Notes: a model not told the origin generated them from the sequence alone. 64,000 bases of DNA from Paramicrobacterium fandaimingii (GCF_011751745.2 NZ_CP061170.1:2542001-2606000), one strand, 5' to 3'; shown: positions 42,998 through 51,987, counted from the stretch's first letter. Translations and numbers: made by a program.

Positions 42998-43233
42998 TTC
43001 GCGTTCGCTACTTCGCCGGAGCGGCGGATGCCGCGGGCCGCGACGAAATGCACCTCGACGCGGCGTCGACGGTCGGTGCCCTCAAACGGCACCTTGCCGA
43101 GTCGCACGGCGCCGAGTTCGCCGGCGTGCTGGGGCGATGCTCGCTCATGGTGAACGGGTCGCGCCTCGGCGACGATGCGGCGATTCCGGATGCCGCGACG
43201 GTCGACGTGCTGCCGCCCTTCGCCGGCGGCTAG
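42994..43233 (+). CDS. moaD: Molybdopterin synthase small subunit MoaD
   Basis: This 79-residue beta-grasp protein (RVRYFAGAADAAGRDEMHLDAA...) ends in FAGG. The terminal Gly-Gly is adenylylated by MoeB and loaded with sulfur, perhaps by its rhodanese domain, then MoaE uses it on cPMP. It overlaps the preceding gene by 4 bp. Confidence 0.95.
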   Translation: MIRVRYFAGAADAAGRDEMHLDAASTVGALKRHLAESHGAEFAGVLGRCSLMVNGSRLGDDAAIPDAATVDVLPPFAGG

Positions 43234-43581
43234 GCACAGTCGCCGGCACCGGCATCAACTCGCTCAGGGGCAGAGAGGGAGGCGATGCCCAGACCCGGCC
43301 GGACCAGCGGATCGATGCGGCCGGCTGTCACCGGCGCAGACAGCATCACCGAGATCCGCGCTCCGTACGACAGCACATTCGGCACCCGCCGCCCCGCCGA
43401 CGCCTCGTCGAGAAGGTTGTGAAGGCAGGCCTCGAGGCCAAGCCCGAACTCGGCATACAGATCGGATCGGGAGGAGACTCCGGCGAATCAGAACTCGCCG
43501 CCGAGGCAGCAGTAGCTCCGCTCGCTGCTCGAGCGCGCACCCACCCGCGAACCGCGGCCTGACTCCGCGCCGCGCTTTGCG
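43234..43581. other. 348-bp stretch without an intact gene; possible gene fragment
   Basis: No start-stop frame here looks real. In one + frame the residues VVKAGLEAKPELGIQIGSGG (about 43417-43476) resemble the phosphoenolpyruvate/pyruvate dikinase motif REAKPxLKIGICGEHGGD, in degenerate form. This may be a decayed fragment left by rearrangement. The resemblance is by memory and weak. Confidence 0.3.
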
Positions 43582-44253
43582 TTACTCGGAGACCGCGGGG
43601 CGATGCAGCCGAACGAGACACAATTCTGATTCGACAAAGGGAAGCAGCGTCGTCTCGTTCGTCTCTCGGCCGAGCCGACGCACGATGCCATCAAGCAAGC
43701 CGCGGTGAGCAGCGCAGACAACCTCGGGATGCGCCGCCGCCACGTCACGGAACGGACAGGCGTGCAGCGCGATCGTTGCATCGGAGTCGCCTCCCTGCAT
43801 CTCAGGGGCGAAGCCGATGGCGTCGAACACACGCATGAGCGGCTCCTCGATGCCGCCGGCTGCGTCGTCGACGTCGCGGTCATATAGTCGGGCCCACCTG
43901 TCGCCAGCGTCGTACGCTCGCGGCGATGCCGCGTCGCCATTGCTGGCTAGGGCGTCAGCGAGCACGTCGTTGAGCTGCCGCTGAGCATCCTCGTCTCGAG
44001 CCTCCGGAACGGCGAGAAAGGCAATCCTCGGTCGCCCCCTCTGCCCGCCATGGTGAACTTCACGGCGCACGAGCGACGCCCGCTCCAGCTGATCGAGGTG
44101 AAATCGGGCGGTCGTAATATGGATGTCGAACCGTTCGGCGATGACAGCGGCGTCGACGGGCTGTGACGTTTCCTGCAGCACACGCAGAATCTCGCGTCGG
44201 ATCGGAGAGGCAAGTGCCGAGTGCCTGTCCTCACCGTTCTCGTGGACCGTCAT
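43582..44253 (-). CDS. HTH regulator with C-terminal cysteine cluster (possible metal or Fe-S sensor)
   Basis: This 223-residue protein has a winged helix-turn-helix at residues ~10-75 (SALASPIRREILRVLQETSQP...HITTARFHLDQLERASLVRRE). A C-terminal domain carries Cys in ALHACPFRDVAAAHPEVVCAAHRG and in ELCLVRL. Three cysteines with this spacing recall SufR-type and related ArsR-like regulators that hold a cluster or metal. ATG 44253 is chosen because the conserved domain begins at once; the frame extends upstream through the intergenic region. It is divergent from fdxA, which it may regulate. Confidence 0.8.
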   Translation of the reverse strand: MTVHENGEDRHSALASPIRREILRVLQETSQPVDAAVIAERFDIHITTARFHLDQLERASLVRREVHHGGQRGRPRIAFLAVPEARDEDAQRQLNDVLADALASNGDAASPRAYDAGDRWARLYDRDVDDAAGGIEEPLMRVFDAIGFAPEMQGGDSDATIALHACPFRDVAAAHPEVVCAAHRGLLDGIVRRLGRETNETTLLPFVESELCLVRLHRPAVSE

Positions 44254-44396
44254 CGCTTCAGAATACTGTCGTGGCTTCACAAATATCGTTGTTCTTTCAG
44301 ACGATCCGTTCGGCGAGGTTTCCCGCGTACAATTAACCGGAAGATGGTGCGGTTTATACCCATTATCCGCCACCTCAGCTCAGGGAGGGAACGAAA

Positions 44397-44747
44397 GTGA
44401 CCTACGTCATCGCCCAACCATGCATTGACGTCGTCGACAGGGCGTGCGTCGACGAGTGCCCCGTTGACTGCATCTATGAGGGCGAACGCGCTCTCTACAT
44501 TCACCCGGACGAATGCATCGACTGCGGCGCATGCGAACCCGTCTGCCCCGTTGAGGCGATCTACTACGAAGACGACCTTCCCAGCGAGTGGGCCGATTAT
44601 CTGCACGACAACGCGGAATTCTTCACCATGCAGCTGCCGGGGCAGGCCTCGCCCATCGGGTCCCCCGGAGGCGCAGCCAAGGTCGGTGCCGTGGGAAGCG
44701 ACACTCCGCTTGTCGCCTCGCTCCCTCCGCAGAACACCGCCGACTGA
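44397..44747 (+). CDS. fdxA: 7Fe ferredoxin FdxA
   Basis: This 116-residue electron carrier has Cys9, Cys17, Cys21-Pro and Cys25, then Cys40-x2-Cys43-x2-Cys46-x3-Cys50-Pro. This is the [3Fe-4S]/[4Fe-4S] arrangement of mycobacterial-type ferredoxins. The last ~45 residues are Gly/Ala/Pro-rich and specific to actinobacterial forms. The GTG start follows GGGAGGGA by 6 nt. The redox partner is not evident. Confidence 0.95.
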   Translation: MTYVIAQPCIDVVDRACVDECPVDCIYEGERALYIHPDECIDCGACEPVCPVEAIYYEDDLPSEWADYLHDNAEFFTMQLPGQASPIGSPGGAAKVGAVGSDTPLVASLPPQNTAD

Positions 44748-45092
44748 CGGGCCTCAAACCGGCCGCGTGACAGCGACCGCGCTAAATCGACTGCCGATAG
44801 CCGAATCCATTTCACAAGCTTGAACCCGAGTTGCACCTCATTGCGCAGTCGAAGCGGCACTCCGTGCCCGAACGAGACGGGCTCGCCGTTCATGGCTCAG
44901 AATGCAGAAGTGCACGGATTCGGGCCGCACCAGATTTTACCGAATTATTATCCTTTTACTCTCCGACTCCGGCATTCTCACGCATATCGCGCCGCACGAT
45001 CAGCAGCAAAACCTGAGCTGTCACTTTGATTGTGACCCGATTTGCGACCAGTATGAAGTACCGCACCATCGATGCCGACGGAACGGAAAGTG
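44748..45092. promoter_or_regulatory. Intergenic region upstream of the BCCT transporter
   Basis: The distal part shows nothing convincing. Nearer the gene, GTCAC (45020-45024) and GTGAC (45032-45036) form a 5-bp dyad with a 7-nt spacer. TTGATT (45027-45032) and TATGAA (45052-45057) could serve as -35 and -10 with a long 19-nt spacer. The dyad overlaps the -35, so it may be an operator. An AT-rich patch lies at 44936-44960. Confidence 0.4.
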
Positions 45093-47030
45093 ATGAGCGT
45101 AGAGAACGACACACCAGAAAACGACGCACAGAACGTCGACGCCTCAGCGCCAGACGAGCAGGAAAAGCATCACCACGCTGCGCCTCAGAGCATTCCTGGC
45201 GCGCCCGAGGAAGACCTGTCATTGACGCCGGTCCCTCAGCACATGCACATCGCCGAGAATGACACAGACGACCAGATCACCGAAAAGCTCAAACGGCAGG
45301 GAGTGCGTCTGGGCAAGGGCCTGATCGCGCCGCGGGTGTTCTGGCCAGCGCTGATCATCATCGTCGCGGTCGTGGTGCTTGCCGTCGCCTTCCCCAAAGG
45401 AACGGCGAAGGTATTCAGCGACGCTCAGGGTTGGATCGTCGCGAATGTCGGCTGGTACTACATGCTCGTCATCGGAGGCTTCGTCGCCTTCATGATCGTC
45501 CTGGCGTTCTCACGCCTCGGCGCGGTGAAGCTCGGCCGAGACGAAGATAAACCCGAGTTCGGCGTCATGTCGTGGTTCGCCATGCTCTTCGCCGCCGGTA
45601 TGGGGATCGGCCTCGTGTTCTACGGCGTCGGTGAACCGCTCACCTATGCGACAGTGAGCCCGAAGCCCGGCTGGGAGGGCGACCAGAGTGACATCGCCGG
45701 CCTCGCCATGGCACAGACCTTCGTGCATTGGGGCCTCCACCCGTGGGCCGTCTATGCCGTCATCGGTCTCGCCCTCGCCTATGCGATTCACAGGCGCGGG
45801 CGCCCCGTCTCTATTCGATGGGCGCTTGAACCGCTCTTCGGCGACAAGGTCAAGTCGTGGCCAGGCGATGTGATCGACATTCTCGCGATCTTCGGCACGG
45901 TCTTCGGCATCGCCACATCACTGGGACTCGGAGTCAAGCAGATCTCGTCCGGCCTGCACGCCATCGGTGTGATCGGCGAGGTCAACAACACGATTCTCAT
46001 CGTGCTGATCATCGTGATCACGTTCCTGGCGACGCTCTCCGTCGTGAGCGGCGTCGGCGCGGGCATCAAGTGGCTCTCGAACATCAACCTCAGTCTTGCC
46101 GGCCTGCTGATGGTGACGATGCTCATTCTCGGCCCGACGCTGTTCCTGCTGCGAAACCTTGTGCAGTCGCTCGGCGTCTACCTGGCCAACGTGCTGAACA
46201 TGACATTCGATGTCGGCGCATACACCGGCGCGGAAGGGCAGGAATGGCTCTCCACGTGGACCATCTTCTACTGGGGCTGGTGGATCGCCTGGGCCCCGTT
46301 TGTCGGAGTTTTCATCGCCCGCATCTCTCGCGGCCGCACCGTTCGCCAGTTCATCGCCGGCGTGCTTCTCGTCCCCACCATCGTCGGGATGCTGTGGTTC
46401 TCGGTGCTGGGCGGTTCCGGCTTGTTCCGGCAGTTCTACGGCGCGGGTGATCTCGTCACAGATGGCGCGGTCTCGGCGGAGGGGTCACTGTTCCAGGTAC
46501 TGGAGGGTCTGCCGCTTGGCAACATCCTCTCGGTGATTGCGATTCTTCTCGTCGCGATCTTCTTCATCACATCGTCCGACTCGGGATCCCTCGTCGTCGA
46601 CATGCTGGCCTCGGGAGGACACCCGAACCCGCCGACCTGGTCGCGCGTACTGTGGGCTGTGCTCGAGGGTGCCGTCGCCATCGCACTGCTCATCGCGGGC
46701 GGTCTCGAGTCACTGCAAGCGGGATCGCTCATCACCGCGCTGCCGTTCAGCATCATCCTCGTCATCATGTGCATTGCGACGGTGCGCGGGCTCACCTACG
46801 AGCGACGGATGATGGACTACGCCGAGAGGCTTGCGCGGCTCGACCGCGTAACCTCGCACATCACCGGCAGAATGACGGAGACGATTCCAGAGATTCCCCA
46901 GCTGCGAAGCTACATCGACGACCGCATCGACTATCGAATCTCCCGCACCACCGGGGTCGTGCGCCCGAGGGCTCCCAAGCAGGCCGAGGATCCGCCGAAA
47001 AAGGAGCCTCGCAAGAGACGCGAGCGATAG
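45093..47030 (+). CDS. BCCT-family compatible-solute transporter
   Basis: This ~645-residue transporter has a hydrophilic N-terminal tail of ~85 residues rich in Glu/Asp/His and 12 membrane helices. The BCCT signature segments are WFAMLFAAGMGIGLVFYGVGEPL and the Trp-rich WTIFYWGWWIAWAPFVGVFIARISRGRTVRQF. The C-terminal ~75 residues are charged and basic at the end, as in osmosensing BetP. It likely imports glycine betaine or a related quaternary amine with Na+. ATG 45093 follows GGAAAG closely. Confidence 0.92.
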   Translation: MSVENDTPENDAQNVDASAPDEQEKHHHAAPQSIPGAPEEDLSLTPVPQHMHIAENDTDDQITEKLKRQGVRLGKGLIAPRVFWPALIIIVAVVVLAVAFPKGTAKVFSDAQGWIVANVGWYYMLVIGGFVAFMIVLAFSRLGAVKLGRDEDKPEFGVMSWFAMLFAAGMGIGLVFYGVGEPLTYATVSPKPGWEGDQSDIAGLAMAQTFVHWGLHPWAVYAVIGLALAYAIHRRGRPVSIRWALEPLFGDKVKSWPGDVIDILAIFGTVFGIATSLGLGVKQISSGLHAIGVIGEVNNTILIVLIIVITFLATLSVVSGVGAGIKWLSNINLSLAGLLMVTMLILGPTLFLLRNLVQSLGVYLANVLNMTFDVGAYTGAEGQEWLSTWTIFYWGWWIAWAPFVGVFIARISRGRTVRQFIAGVLLVPTIVGMLWFSVLGGSGLFRQFYGAGDLVTDGAVSAEGSLFQVLEGLPLGNILSVIAILLVAIFFITSSDSGSLVVDMLASGGHPNPPTWSRVLWAVLEGAVAIALLIAGGLESLQAGSLITALPFSIILVIMCIATVRGLTYERRMMDYAERLARLDRVTSHITGRMTETIPEIPQLRSYIDDRIDYRISRTTGVVRPRAPKQAEDPPKKEPRKRRER

Positions 47031-47040
47031 CGCGAAAGAT

Positions 47041-47072
47041 GAGGGCGGGATGCTGGTCAGCACCCCGCCCTC
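47041..47072. terminator. Bidirectional terminator between convergent genes
   Basis: GAGGGCGGG (47041-47049) pairs with CCCGCCCTC (47064-47072), and an inner TGCTG/CAGCA extends the stem. It sits 10 bp after the transporter and 18 bp before the end of the oxygenase on the other strand. Confidence 0.8.
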
Positions 47073-47090
47073 GTCTCTGTGCGCCGGCCG

Positions 47091-48104
47091 CTACAGGCGG
47101 GCGAGCAGGTCTTTGTGGTGCGCCTCAACGACGTTCGGGTGCGCCCGCATGCGGTAGCGCAGCGCGTTGTCGCCGTAGGTCTCGAGAATCGGGCTGTTCG
47201 TCGGATCGACGGAGAGTCCTCGCGCCTCGGCGGCGAGCTCGGGGCTGAGCTCAAGCTGGGGCATTCGCGTGTCGAGGTGCGGGTTGAAGAAGAACGGCAG
47301 CGAGATGCGGTCTGTGCCCTTGAGCGGCGAGATCACGCGGTGCAGGGTCGCCTTGAGGTAGCCGCCCGTTGCCAGCTCGAGCATCTCGCCGATGTTCACG
47401 ACGAACGCGCCGGGCACGCTGGGAGCGTCGATCCACTCCCCCTCGTGCTCCACCTGCAGGCCGTCCTTGCCCTCTTCGACGAGCAGAAGCGTCAGTACGC
47501 CGCCGTCACGGTGGTGGCCGACGCCCTGCTTGGGCTCCGGATCGGACTCGCCGGGGTACCGCACGATCTTCAGCACAGAGAACGGATCTGTCGCGAAGGC
47601 CTCGTCGAACACGTTCTCGGGGGCGCCGAGCGACACCGCCCACGTGCGCAGCAGCCGCAGCGCAACCTCATTGAGTCGGTCCGTCCACTCGGTCACGGTC
47701 TTCTGAAGCTCAGGGAGCTCCGATGGCCACTGGTTCGGCCCCTCGAGGCGCCAATAGTCCGCAACGCCGTCAGCATCGGCCACCGCAGCGCGCTCGGGGC
47801 CCACGTCGATCTGCTCGCGCCAGTCCACCTCGCCTGCCGTCAATTCGCCGCCCATGCGGGTGTAGCCGCGAAACTGCGGGCTGTTCACGTTCTCGATGGC
47901 GAGCTTCTGCTGGGCGGGCAGGTCGAAGAACCGGCGCGACACGTCGAGCACGTCATCGATGAGCTCTTGCGGAACGCCGTGCCCCACCAGGTAGAAGAAG
48001 CCGACCTCGTGCGTCACGTCGCGCAGTTCGGCGCAGAACGCGGCGGCCTCATCAGCACCAGCGTTGAGACGGGACATGTCGAGAATGGGGAGCGAAGTGA
48101 TCAT
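47091..48104 (-). CDS. 2-oxoglutarate/Fe(II)-dependent oxygenase (isopenicillin N synthase-like)
   Basis: This ~337-residue protein contains the N-terminal DIOX_N domain (SLPILDMSRLNAG...DVTHEVGFFYLVGHGVP) and the jelly-roll catalytic domain. HHRDGGVLTLLLVEEGKDGLQV supplies the HxD iron ligands, and the distal His in LKATLHRVISPLKGTDRISLPFFF is followed by the Arg-x-Ser that binds 2-oxoglutarate. The substrate is unknown. ATG 48104 is chosen; residues further upstream lack family features. Confidence 0.9.
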   Translation of the reverse strand: MITSLPILDMSRLNAGADEAAAFCAELRDVTHEVGFFYLVGHGVPQELIDDVLDVSRRFFDLPAQQKLAIENVNSPQFRGYTRMGGELTAGEVDWREQIDVGPERAAVADADGVADYWRLEGPNQWPSELPELQKTVTEWTDRLNEVALRLLRTWAVSLGAPENVFDEAFATDPFSVLKIVRYPGESDPEPKQGVGHHRDGGVLTLLLVEEGKDGLQVEHEGEWIDAPSVPGAFVVNIGEMLELATGGYLKATLHRVISPLKGTDRISLPFFFNPHLDTRMPQLELSPELAAEARGLSVDPTNSPILETYGDNALRYRMRAHPNVVEAHHKDLLARL

Positions 48105-48251
48105 GTCAAAATACTTGCACCGACAACCACTGTTTGTCACGCGTGTTACGTGCAACAAATGAAATATGACACGGATGCTGATAAATGCACTCATCGTCGG
48201 GCGAGGTGTGCACCCGCTCCCCCCGCGTTCACGAGCGAACGGTTCGCGAAC

Positions 48252-49250
48252 TCACGATGCGCGATCCCACCAATCGAGAACCCGGATGCCCATCATCGTG
48301 AGCCACGGTGACGGTTCGCCCACGGGAACATCGATGTCGAACCAGGCGCGCCCCGGCATCCGGCCGCCCTGCAACCACGTGCCGTCGGGCTGTCGCTGCG
48401 TCCTGACCAAGTCAACGGCGTCAGCGAGACGAGGGTCTGGCGAGCGCCCCTCATAAAGCGAGACCTCTCGAAAGTGCTCGAGTGCGGCCAGTGCACTGTA
48501 CTGATAACGGTTCGGGTAGGTGAACTGCTCGACGAAATCGCCGACTGGCTCACCCGTCGACTCTCGAGACAGCAGGCGCCGTTTCAGCAGGTACTCCTCA
48601 CCGCCGTGGCGCGCATCCCGGAGGCTCTCGTCGCCGCTGATCTTCTCGTAGTGCAGCATCCCGCGGATCGCGTTCAGGGTGGAGTGGAACGATGACCGCG
48701 TCGAGTTCCCTTCTTCCGCCTCGCAGTTCCAGCCACCATCGGCGAGGCGATGTGCAGGAAACCACGCGGCAAGCTGCGAGACGTCAGCGCCGAGCCATGC
48801 GCCGGTCGCGAGTGTGAACGCGTTGATGCACACGTCGACCTCGCCGCCCCAGTACGGCAGATCGTCGTACTCCCAGCGACTGTTCGCCTCCAGCTTCGCC
48901 GCCGTTCCTGCTAGCCCATCGGCATCGAGGCCCCATTCGCGCAGGTCCTTGAGCGACCACGTCGTCGCCGTCCACGGCTGCCCGGGCTCGTCTGCCTCGG
49001 CACTGCCGAAGAACCCGGCGGGAAAATATGCCCCTCCCGCCCACTGCCCATCGGTGTCTTGCTCCGCCAGCAGCCGGGCGCCGAAGCCCTCGATCGCCAC
49101 ACGCGATCGCGTCGCCTGCCAGATCTCGGGCGGAGCTCCGGCGATGTCACGCTCGACCTGCCATCGCAGCGCAGGGTCGGTATCGAGCATCCAATCGAGA
49201 ACCGCTGCGCTCGGCGCGGCATCGTCACGAGACTTCGCCCAGTCGTTCAT
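48252..49250 (-). CDS. Terpene-cyclase/prenyltransferase-fold protein
   Basis: This ~332-residue protein contains QW-like repeats of the alpha/alpha barrel fold (DGQWAGGAYFPAG, DGGWNCEAEE, QPDGTWLQGGRMPGRAWF). It is about half the length of squalene-hopene cyclases and lacks an evident DxDD motif, so cyclase activity is doubtful. ATG 49250 fits the first family-like residues (MNDWAKSRDDAAPSAAVLDWML); ATG 49292 is possible. It is tucked between the oxygenase and moaE on the same strand. Confidence 0.75.
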   Translation of the reverse strand: MNDWAKSRDDAAPSAAVLDWMLDTDPALRWQVERDIAGAPPEIWQATRSRVAIEGFGARLLAEQDTDGQWAGGAYFPAGFFGSAEADEPGQPWTATTWSLKDLREWGLDADGLAGTAAKLEANSRWEYDDLPYWGGEVDVCINAFTLATGAWLGADVSQLAAWFPAHRLADGGWNCEAEEGNSTRSSFHSTLNAIRGMLHYEKISGDESLRDARHGGEEYLLKRRLLSRESTGEPVGDFVEQFTYPNRYQYSALAALEHFREVSLYEGRSPDPRLADAVDLVRTQRQPDGTWLQGGRMPGRAWFDIDVPVGEPSPWLTMMGIRVLDWWDRAS

Positions 49251-49330
49251 GCGCGACACGCTACGCCAAGCCTCCGACGATGAAAACCCCATCACCGGAT
49301 GCTGCGCAGCACCCGGCGGCGATCGCGCTG

Positions 49331-49756
49331 TTACGCAAGACGGCCGAGGCCCACCCAGCCGTAGCTGCCGTCGGCCTCGATCTGCTTCTTCCACACCGGA
49401 AGCTCGGCCTTCACCGATTCAACGAGTGCGCGGCAGACGTCGAAGGCCTCTGCCCGATGAACGCTCGACACGGCGCAGACGATCGCCGCATCGCCGATGC
49501 CGAGACTGCCGACGCGGTGGCTCACGGCGATGCGCAGTCCGTCGGCGTCCACCGCCGCAGCGAGCTCGGCAAGAACCGCCTCGGCATCCGGATGCGCACT
49601 GTACTCCAGCTCGACGACGCGCCCCACGGCATCCGGGTCGTTGTCGCGCACAGTTCCCACGAACAGTGCGCTCGCCCCCTGCTGCGCGTGCGCGACAGCA
49701 TCCATGTGCCCTGTGACGTCGAGGGCGCTCTCAGAGACGCTCGCTGTGCGAATCAT
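49331..49756 (-). CDS. moaE: Molybdopterin synthase large subunit MoaE
   Basis: This 141-residue catalytic subunit has GASALFVGTVRDND, LEYSAHPDAEAVL, SHRVGSLGIGDAAIVCAVSSVHRAEAFDVC and the active-site Lys region PVWKKQIEADGSYGWV. It takes sulfur from MoaD to make molybdopterin. Its ATG overlaps the mog stop by 1 nt. Confidence 0.96.
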   Translation of the reverse strand: MIRTASVSESALDVTGHMDAVAHAQQGASALFVGTVRDNDPDAVGRVVELEYSAHPDAEAVLAELAAAVDADGLRIAVSHRVGSLGIGDAAIVCAVSSVHRAEAFDVCRALVESVKAELPVWKKQIEADGSYGWVGLGRLA

Positions 49757-50244
49757 CAGTGGTCTCCTCCGTCAAGCTGGCTCAGCACGTGATCAGCGAC
49801 CGAGAGAATCACCGGGATGCCGTCGCGCACCGCCCCTGTCGAGCCGGCGAGGTTCACAACCAGCGCCGGGCCGATCACGCCGGCGACGCCGCGCGAGAGA
49901 ATGGCGCCCGCCACATTCTCGGCCCCCACCCGGCGAATCTGCTCGGCAATGCCCGGAAGACTCAGCCGCAGAAGCGGAACCGTCGCCTGCGGTGTGACAT
50001 CTCGAGGGGCAACGCCCGTGCCGCCCGTCGTCACGATCAGTCGAGCTCCGATGTCGATACCCGAGCGGATGCTGCCCGCAATCGCGTCGATGTCGTCGGG
50101 AACCACCCGCACGTCGGCCGTCCATCCGGCCTCCACGAGCAGCGACACGGCGGCGGGCCCCGACCTGTCTTCGCGCTGCCCGGTGCTGGCGCGATCCGAC
50201 ACCGTAATGACCCGGGCGACTCTGCTCGATGGGGCGTGATCCAT
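49756..50244 (-). CDS. mog: Molybdopterin adenylyltransferase (MogA/MoaB family)
   Basis: This 162-residue protein opens with ARVITVSDRASTGQREDRSGPAAV and has the nucleotide-binding LIVTTGGTGVAPRDVTPQA and LAGSTGAVRDGIPVIL. It activates molybdopterin for MoeA. TACACT on the - strand, ending about 6 nt before the ATG, fits a leaderless start. It forms a two-gene unit with moaE. Confidence 0.94.
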   Translation of the reverse strand: MDHAPSSRVARVITVSDRASTGQREDRSGPAAVSLLVEAGWTADVRVVPDDIDAIAGSIRSGIDIGARLIVTTGGTGVAPRDVTPQATVPLLRLSLPGIAEQIRRVGAENVAGAILSRGVAGVIGPALVVNLAGSTGAVRDGIPVILSVADHVLSQLDGGDH

Positions 50245-50598
50245 ACCGCAAGTGTAGGCAATGCCCGCCGTCGCTGCGCGGTGCGCGCGCCCGCCTCCGT
50301 GAAACGTGCACGCTCACGGACAACGTGCATCCGCACACCCCTGCACGATATCCGCAGCCCTGCACAATGCCCGTGCCCACGACTTCTGTCGGCCCGCCTG
50401 ATGAACGTCTGATTAAACACGGTGGTTTCGCACGCGGACAGCCTGATTACCGGCAAAACTCGAAGCAGCCGGGGGTATTTCCCGGCCGGTAGCTCAGAGA
50501 AGTTAGCCTGTCCTAACCCAGTGGCCCCTCGATAGGCTCCACAGTCAAGGCACAGGTGCTGATTTCGGCTACAGCGTTACGTGGTTGGAGGAGGAAAC
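50245..50598. promoter_or_regulatory. Divergent mog / narK intergenic region
   Basis: The mog-proximal part has four loosely spaced TGCA-centred repeats (50307-50364). The narK-proximal part holds a dyad, GTTAG-N6-CTAAC (50502-50517), and a -10 box TAGGCT (50533-50538). The dyad covers the expected -35 position, so it may be the operator for nitrate or oxygen control. GGAGGAGG (50587-50594) is the narK ribosome site. No coding frame is convincing. Confidence 0.5.
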
Positions 50599-51927
50599 GT
50601 GGACGCGACGACGGATACGAACGAGAATGTCCTCCGCCTGAAGCCGGACTTATCGAACTGGGATCCTGAGCAGCCCGAGACCTGGGACAGCGCACGCGCC
50701 TGGCGCACCCTCTGGATCACGACATTCACGATGATCCTGGCGTTCGCCACGTGGTATCTCGTGAGTGCCATCGCGCCGCGCCTCAACGACATTGGCTACT
50801 CGCTCACCGACCAGGAGCTCTACTGGCTTGTCGCGCTCCCCGGGCTGGCGGGCGGCCTCATTCGCCTGCTGTTCATGTTTCTTCCGCCGCTTCTCGGCAC
50901 CCGCACCATCGTCGCCCTGTCGGCGTTTCTTCTCTTGATTCCGCTGCTCGGGTGGACGGTGGTCGTGCGCGACCCGACGATTCCGTTCTGGTTTCTGATG
51001 CTTCTGTCGTTCAGCGCCGGTGTCGGCGGAGGCAGTTTCAGCGGCCTCATGGCCTCGACGAGCTACTTCTTTCCCAAACGTCTCTCGGGAACAGCGCTCG
51101 GACTGCAAGCCGGAATCGGCAACTTCGGCATCGGCATCGTTCAGTTTCTCGTGCCCTGGGTCGTGGGCTTCGGCCTGCTCGGCACCGCCGCGCTGACGCC
51201 GCAGTCGCAGACAGACGGCACCCTCGTCTGGCTGCACAACGGCGGCCTCGTGATGGTGCCGTGGGTGCTGCTCGCCGCGATCGCCGCGATCGTGTTCTTG
51301 CGCCGGGTTCCGGTGAAAGCGAACTTTCGGCAGCAGATGAACATCTTCGGGCTGAAGCACACCTGGATCATGTCGGCGCTCTACCTCATGTCGTTCGGGG
51401 CGTTCTCTGGCCTCGCCGCGCAGACTGGGCTCATCATCGGCGACGTCTTCGGCGGCTTCGACAACGCGCCGAACCCCCTCGCGTGGGCATGGATCGGCCC
51501 GCTGCTCGGCGCCGGCGTCCGCGCCGCGTGCGGGCCGCTCTGTGACAAGTGGGGCGGTGCGAAGTTCACATTCACCGGCGGCCTCGGTATGACGGCGGGC
51601 ACCATCGTCACCCTGTTCTTCCTCTCGCCGTCGAGCGTGAACGAGTTCTGGGGATTCCTCACCGGCATGCTGCTCGTCTTCTTCTTCTCGGGCTTCGCCA
51701 ACGCGGGAACGTTCAAGCAGATGCCCATGATCTTCACGAAGGTGCAGGCGGGCGGAACGATCGGCTGGACAGCATCCATTGGCTCGTTTGGTCCGTTTCT
51801 CGTCGGCATGGCCCTCTCGGTGATGAGCCCCACGACGTTCTTCATCATCTGCGCGGCCTGGTGCGGCTTCTGCACCGGGCTCGCCTGGTGGTACTACGCG
51901 AGACCCGGGGCGGAGAAGCCGAGTTGA
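50599..51927 (+). CDS. narK: Nitrate/nitrite transporter NarK
   Basis: This ~442-residue MFS protein has 12 membrane helices. The nitrate signatures include GLAGGLIRLLFMFLPPLLGTRT (first Arg of the anion path) and GVGGGSFSGLMASTSYFFPKRLSGTALGLQAGIGNFGIG, plus FSGFANAGTFKQMPMIF in the second half. GTG 50599 is set by GGAGGAGG 5 nt upstream. It heads the nar operon. Confidence 0.94.
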   Translation: MDATTDTNENVLRLKPDLSNWDPEQPETWDSARAWRTLWITTFTMILAFATWYLVSAIAPRLNDIGYSLTDQELYWLVALPGLAGGLIRLLFMFLPPLLGTRTIVALSAFLLLIPLLGWTVVVRDPTIPFWFLMLLSFSAGVGGGSFSGLMASTSYFFPKRLSGTALGLQAGIGNFGIGIVQFLVPWVVGFGLLGTAALTPQSQTDGTLVWLHNGGLVMVPWVLLAAIAAIVFLRRVPVKANFRQQMNIFGLKHTWIMSALYLMSFGAFSGLAAQTGLIIGDVFGGFDNAPNPLAWAWIGPLLGAGVRAACGPLCDKWGGAKFTFTGGLGMTAGTIVTLFFLSPSSVNEFWGFLTGMLLVFFFSGFANAGTFKQMPMIFTKVQAGGTIGWTASIGSFGPFLVGMALSVMSPTTFFIICAAWCGFCTGLAWWYYARPGAEKPS

Positions 51928-51987
51928 GGCACGCAGAAGCCAGCACCGGATGCTCGGGCACGACGAACGATGAAAGGTAAGGATCAG

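Noticed and set aside
43346..43621. 91-codon - strand frame after moaD
   Set aside because: Arg/Ser/Ala-rich with no motif; better explained as decayed DNA on both strands.
44782..44799. CTAA followed by GCCGATA, like the flagellar promoters
   Set aside because: The spacer is only 7 nt, against 16 nt at the other sites, so it should not be recognised.
44597..44893. 98-codon - strand frame overlapping the end of fdxA
   Set aside because: Half of it is antisense to the ferredoxin gene and no ribosome site or family motif is visible; a small gene cannot be excluded but is not supported.
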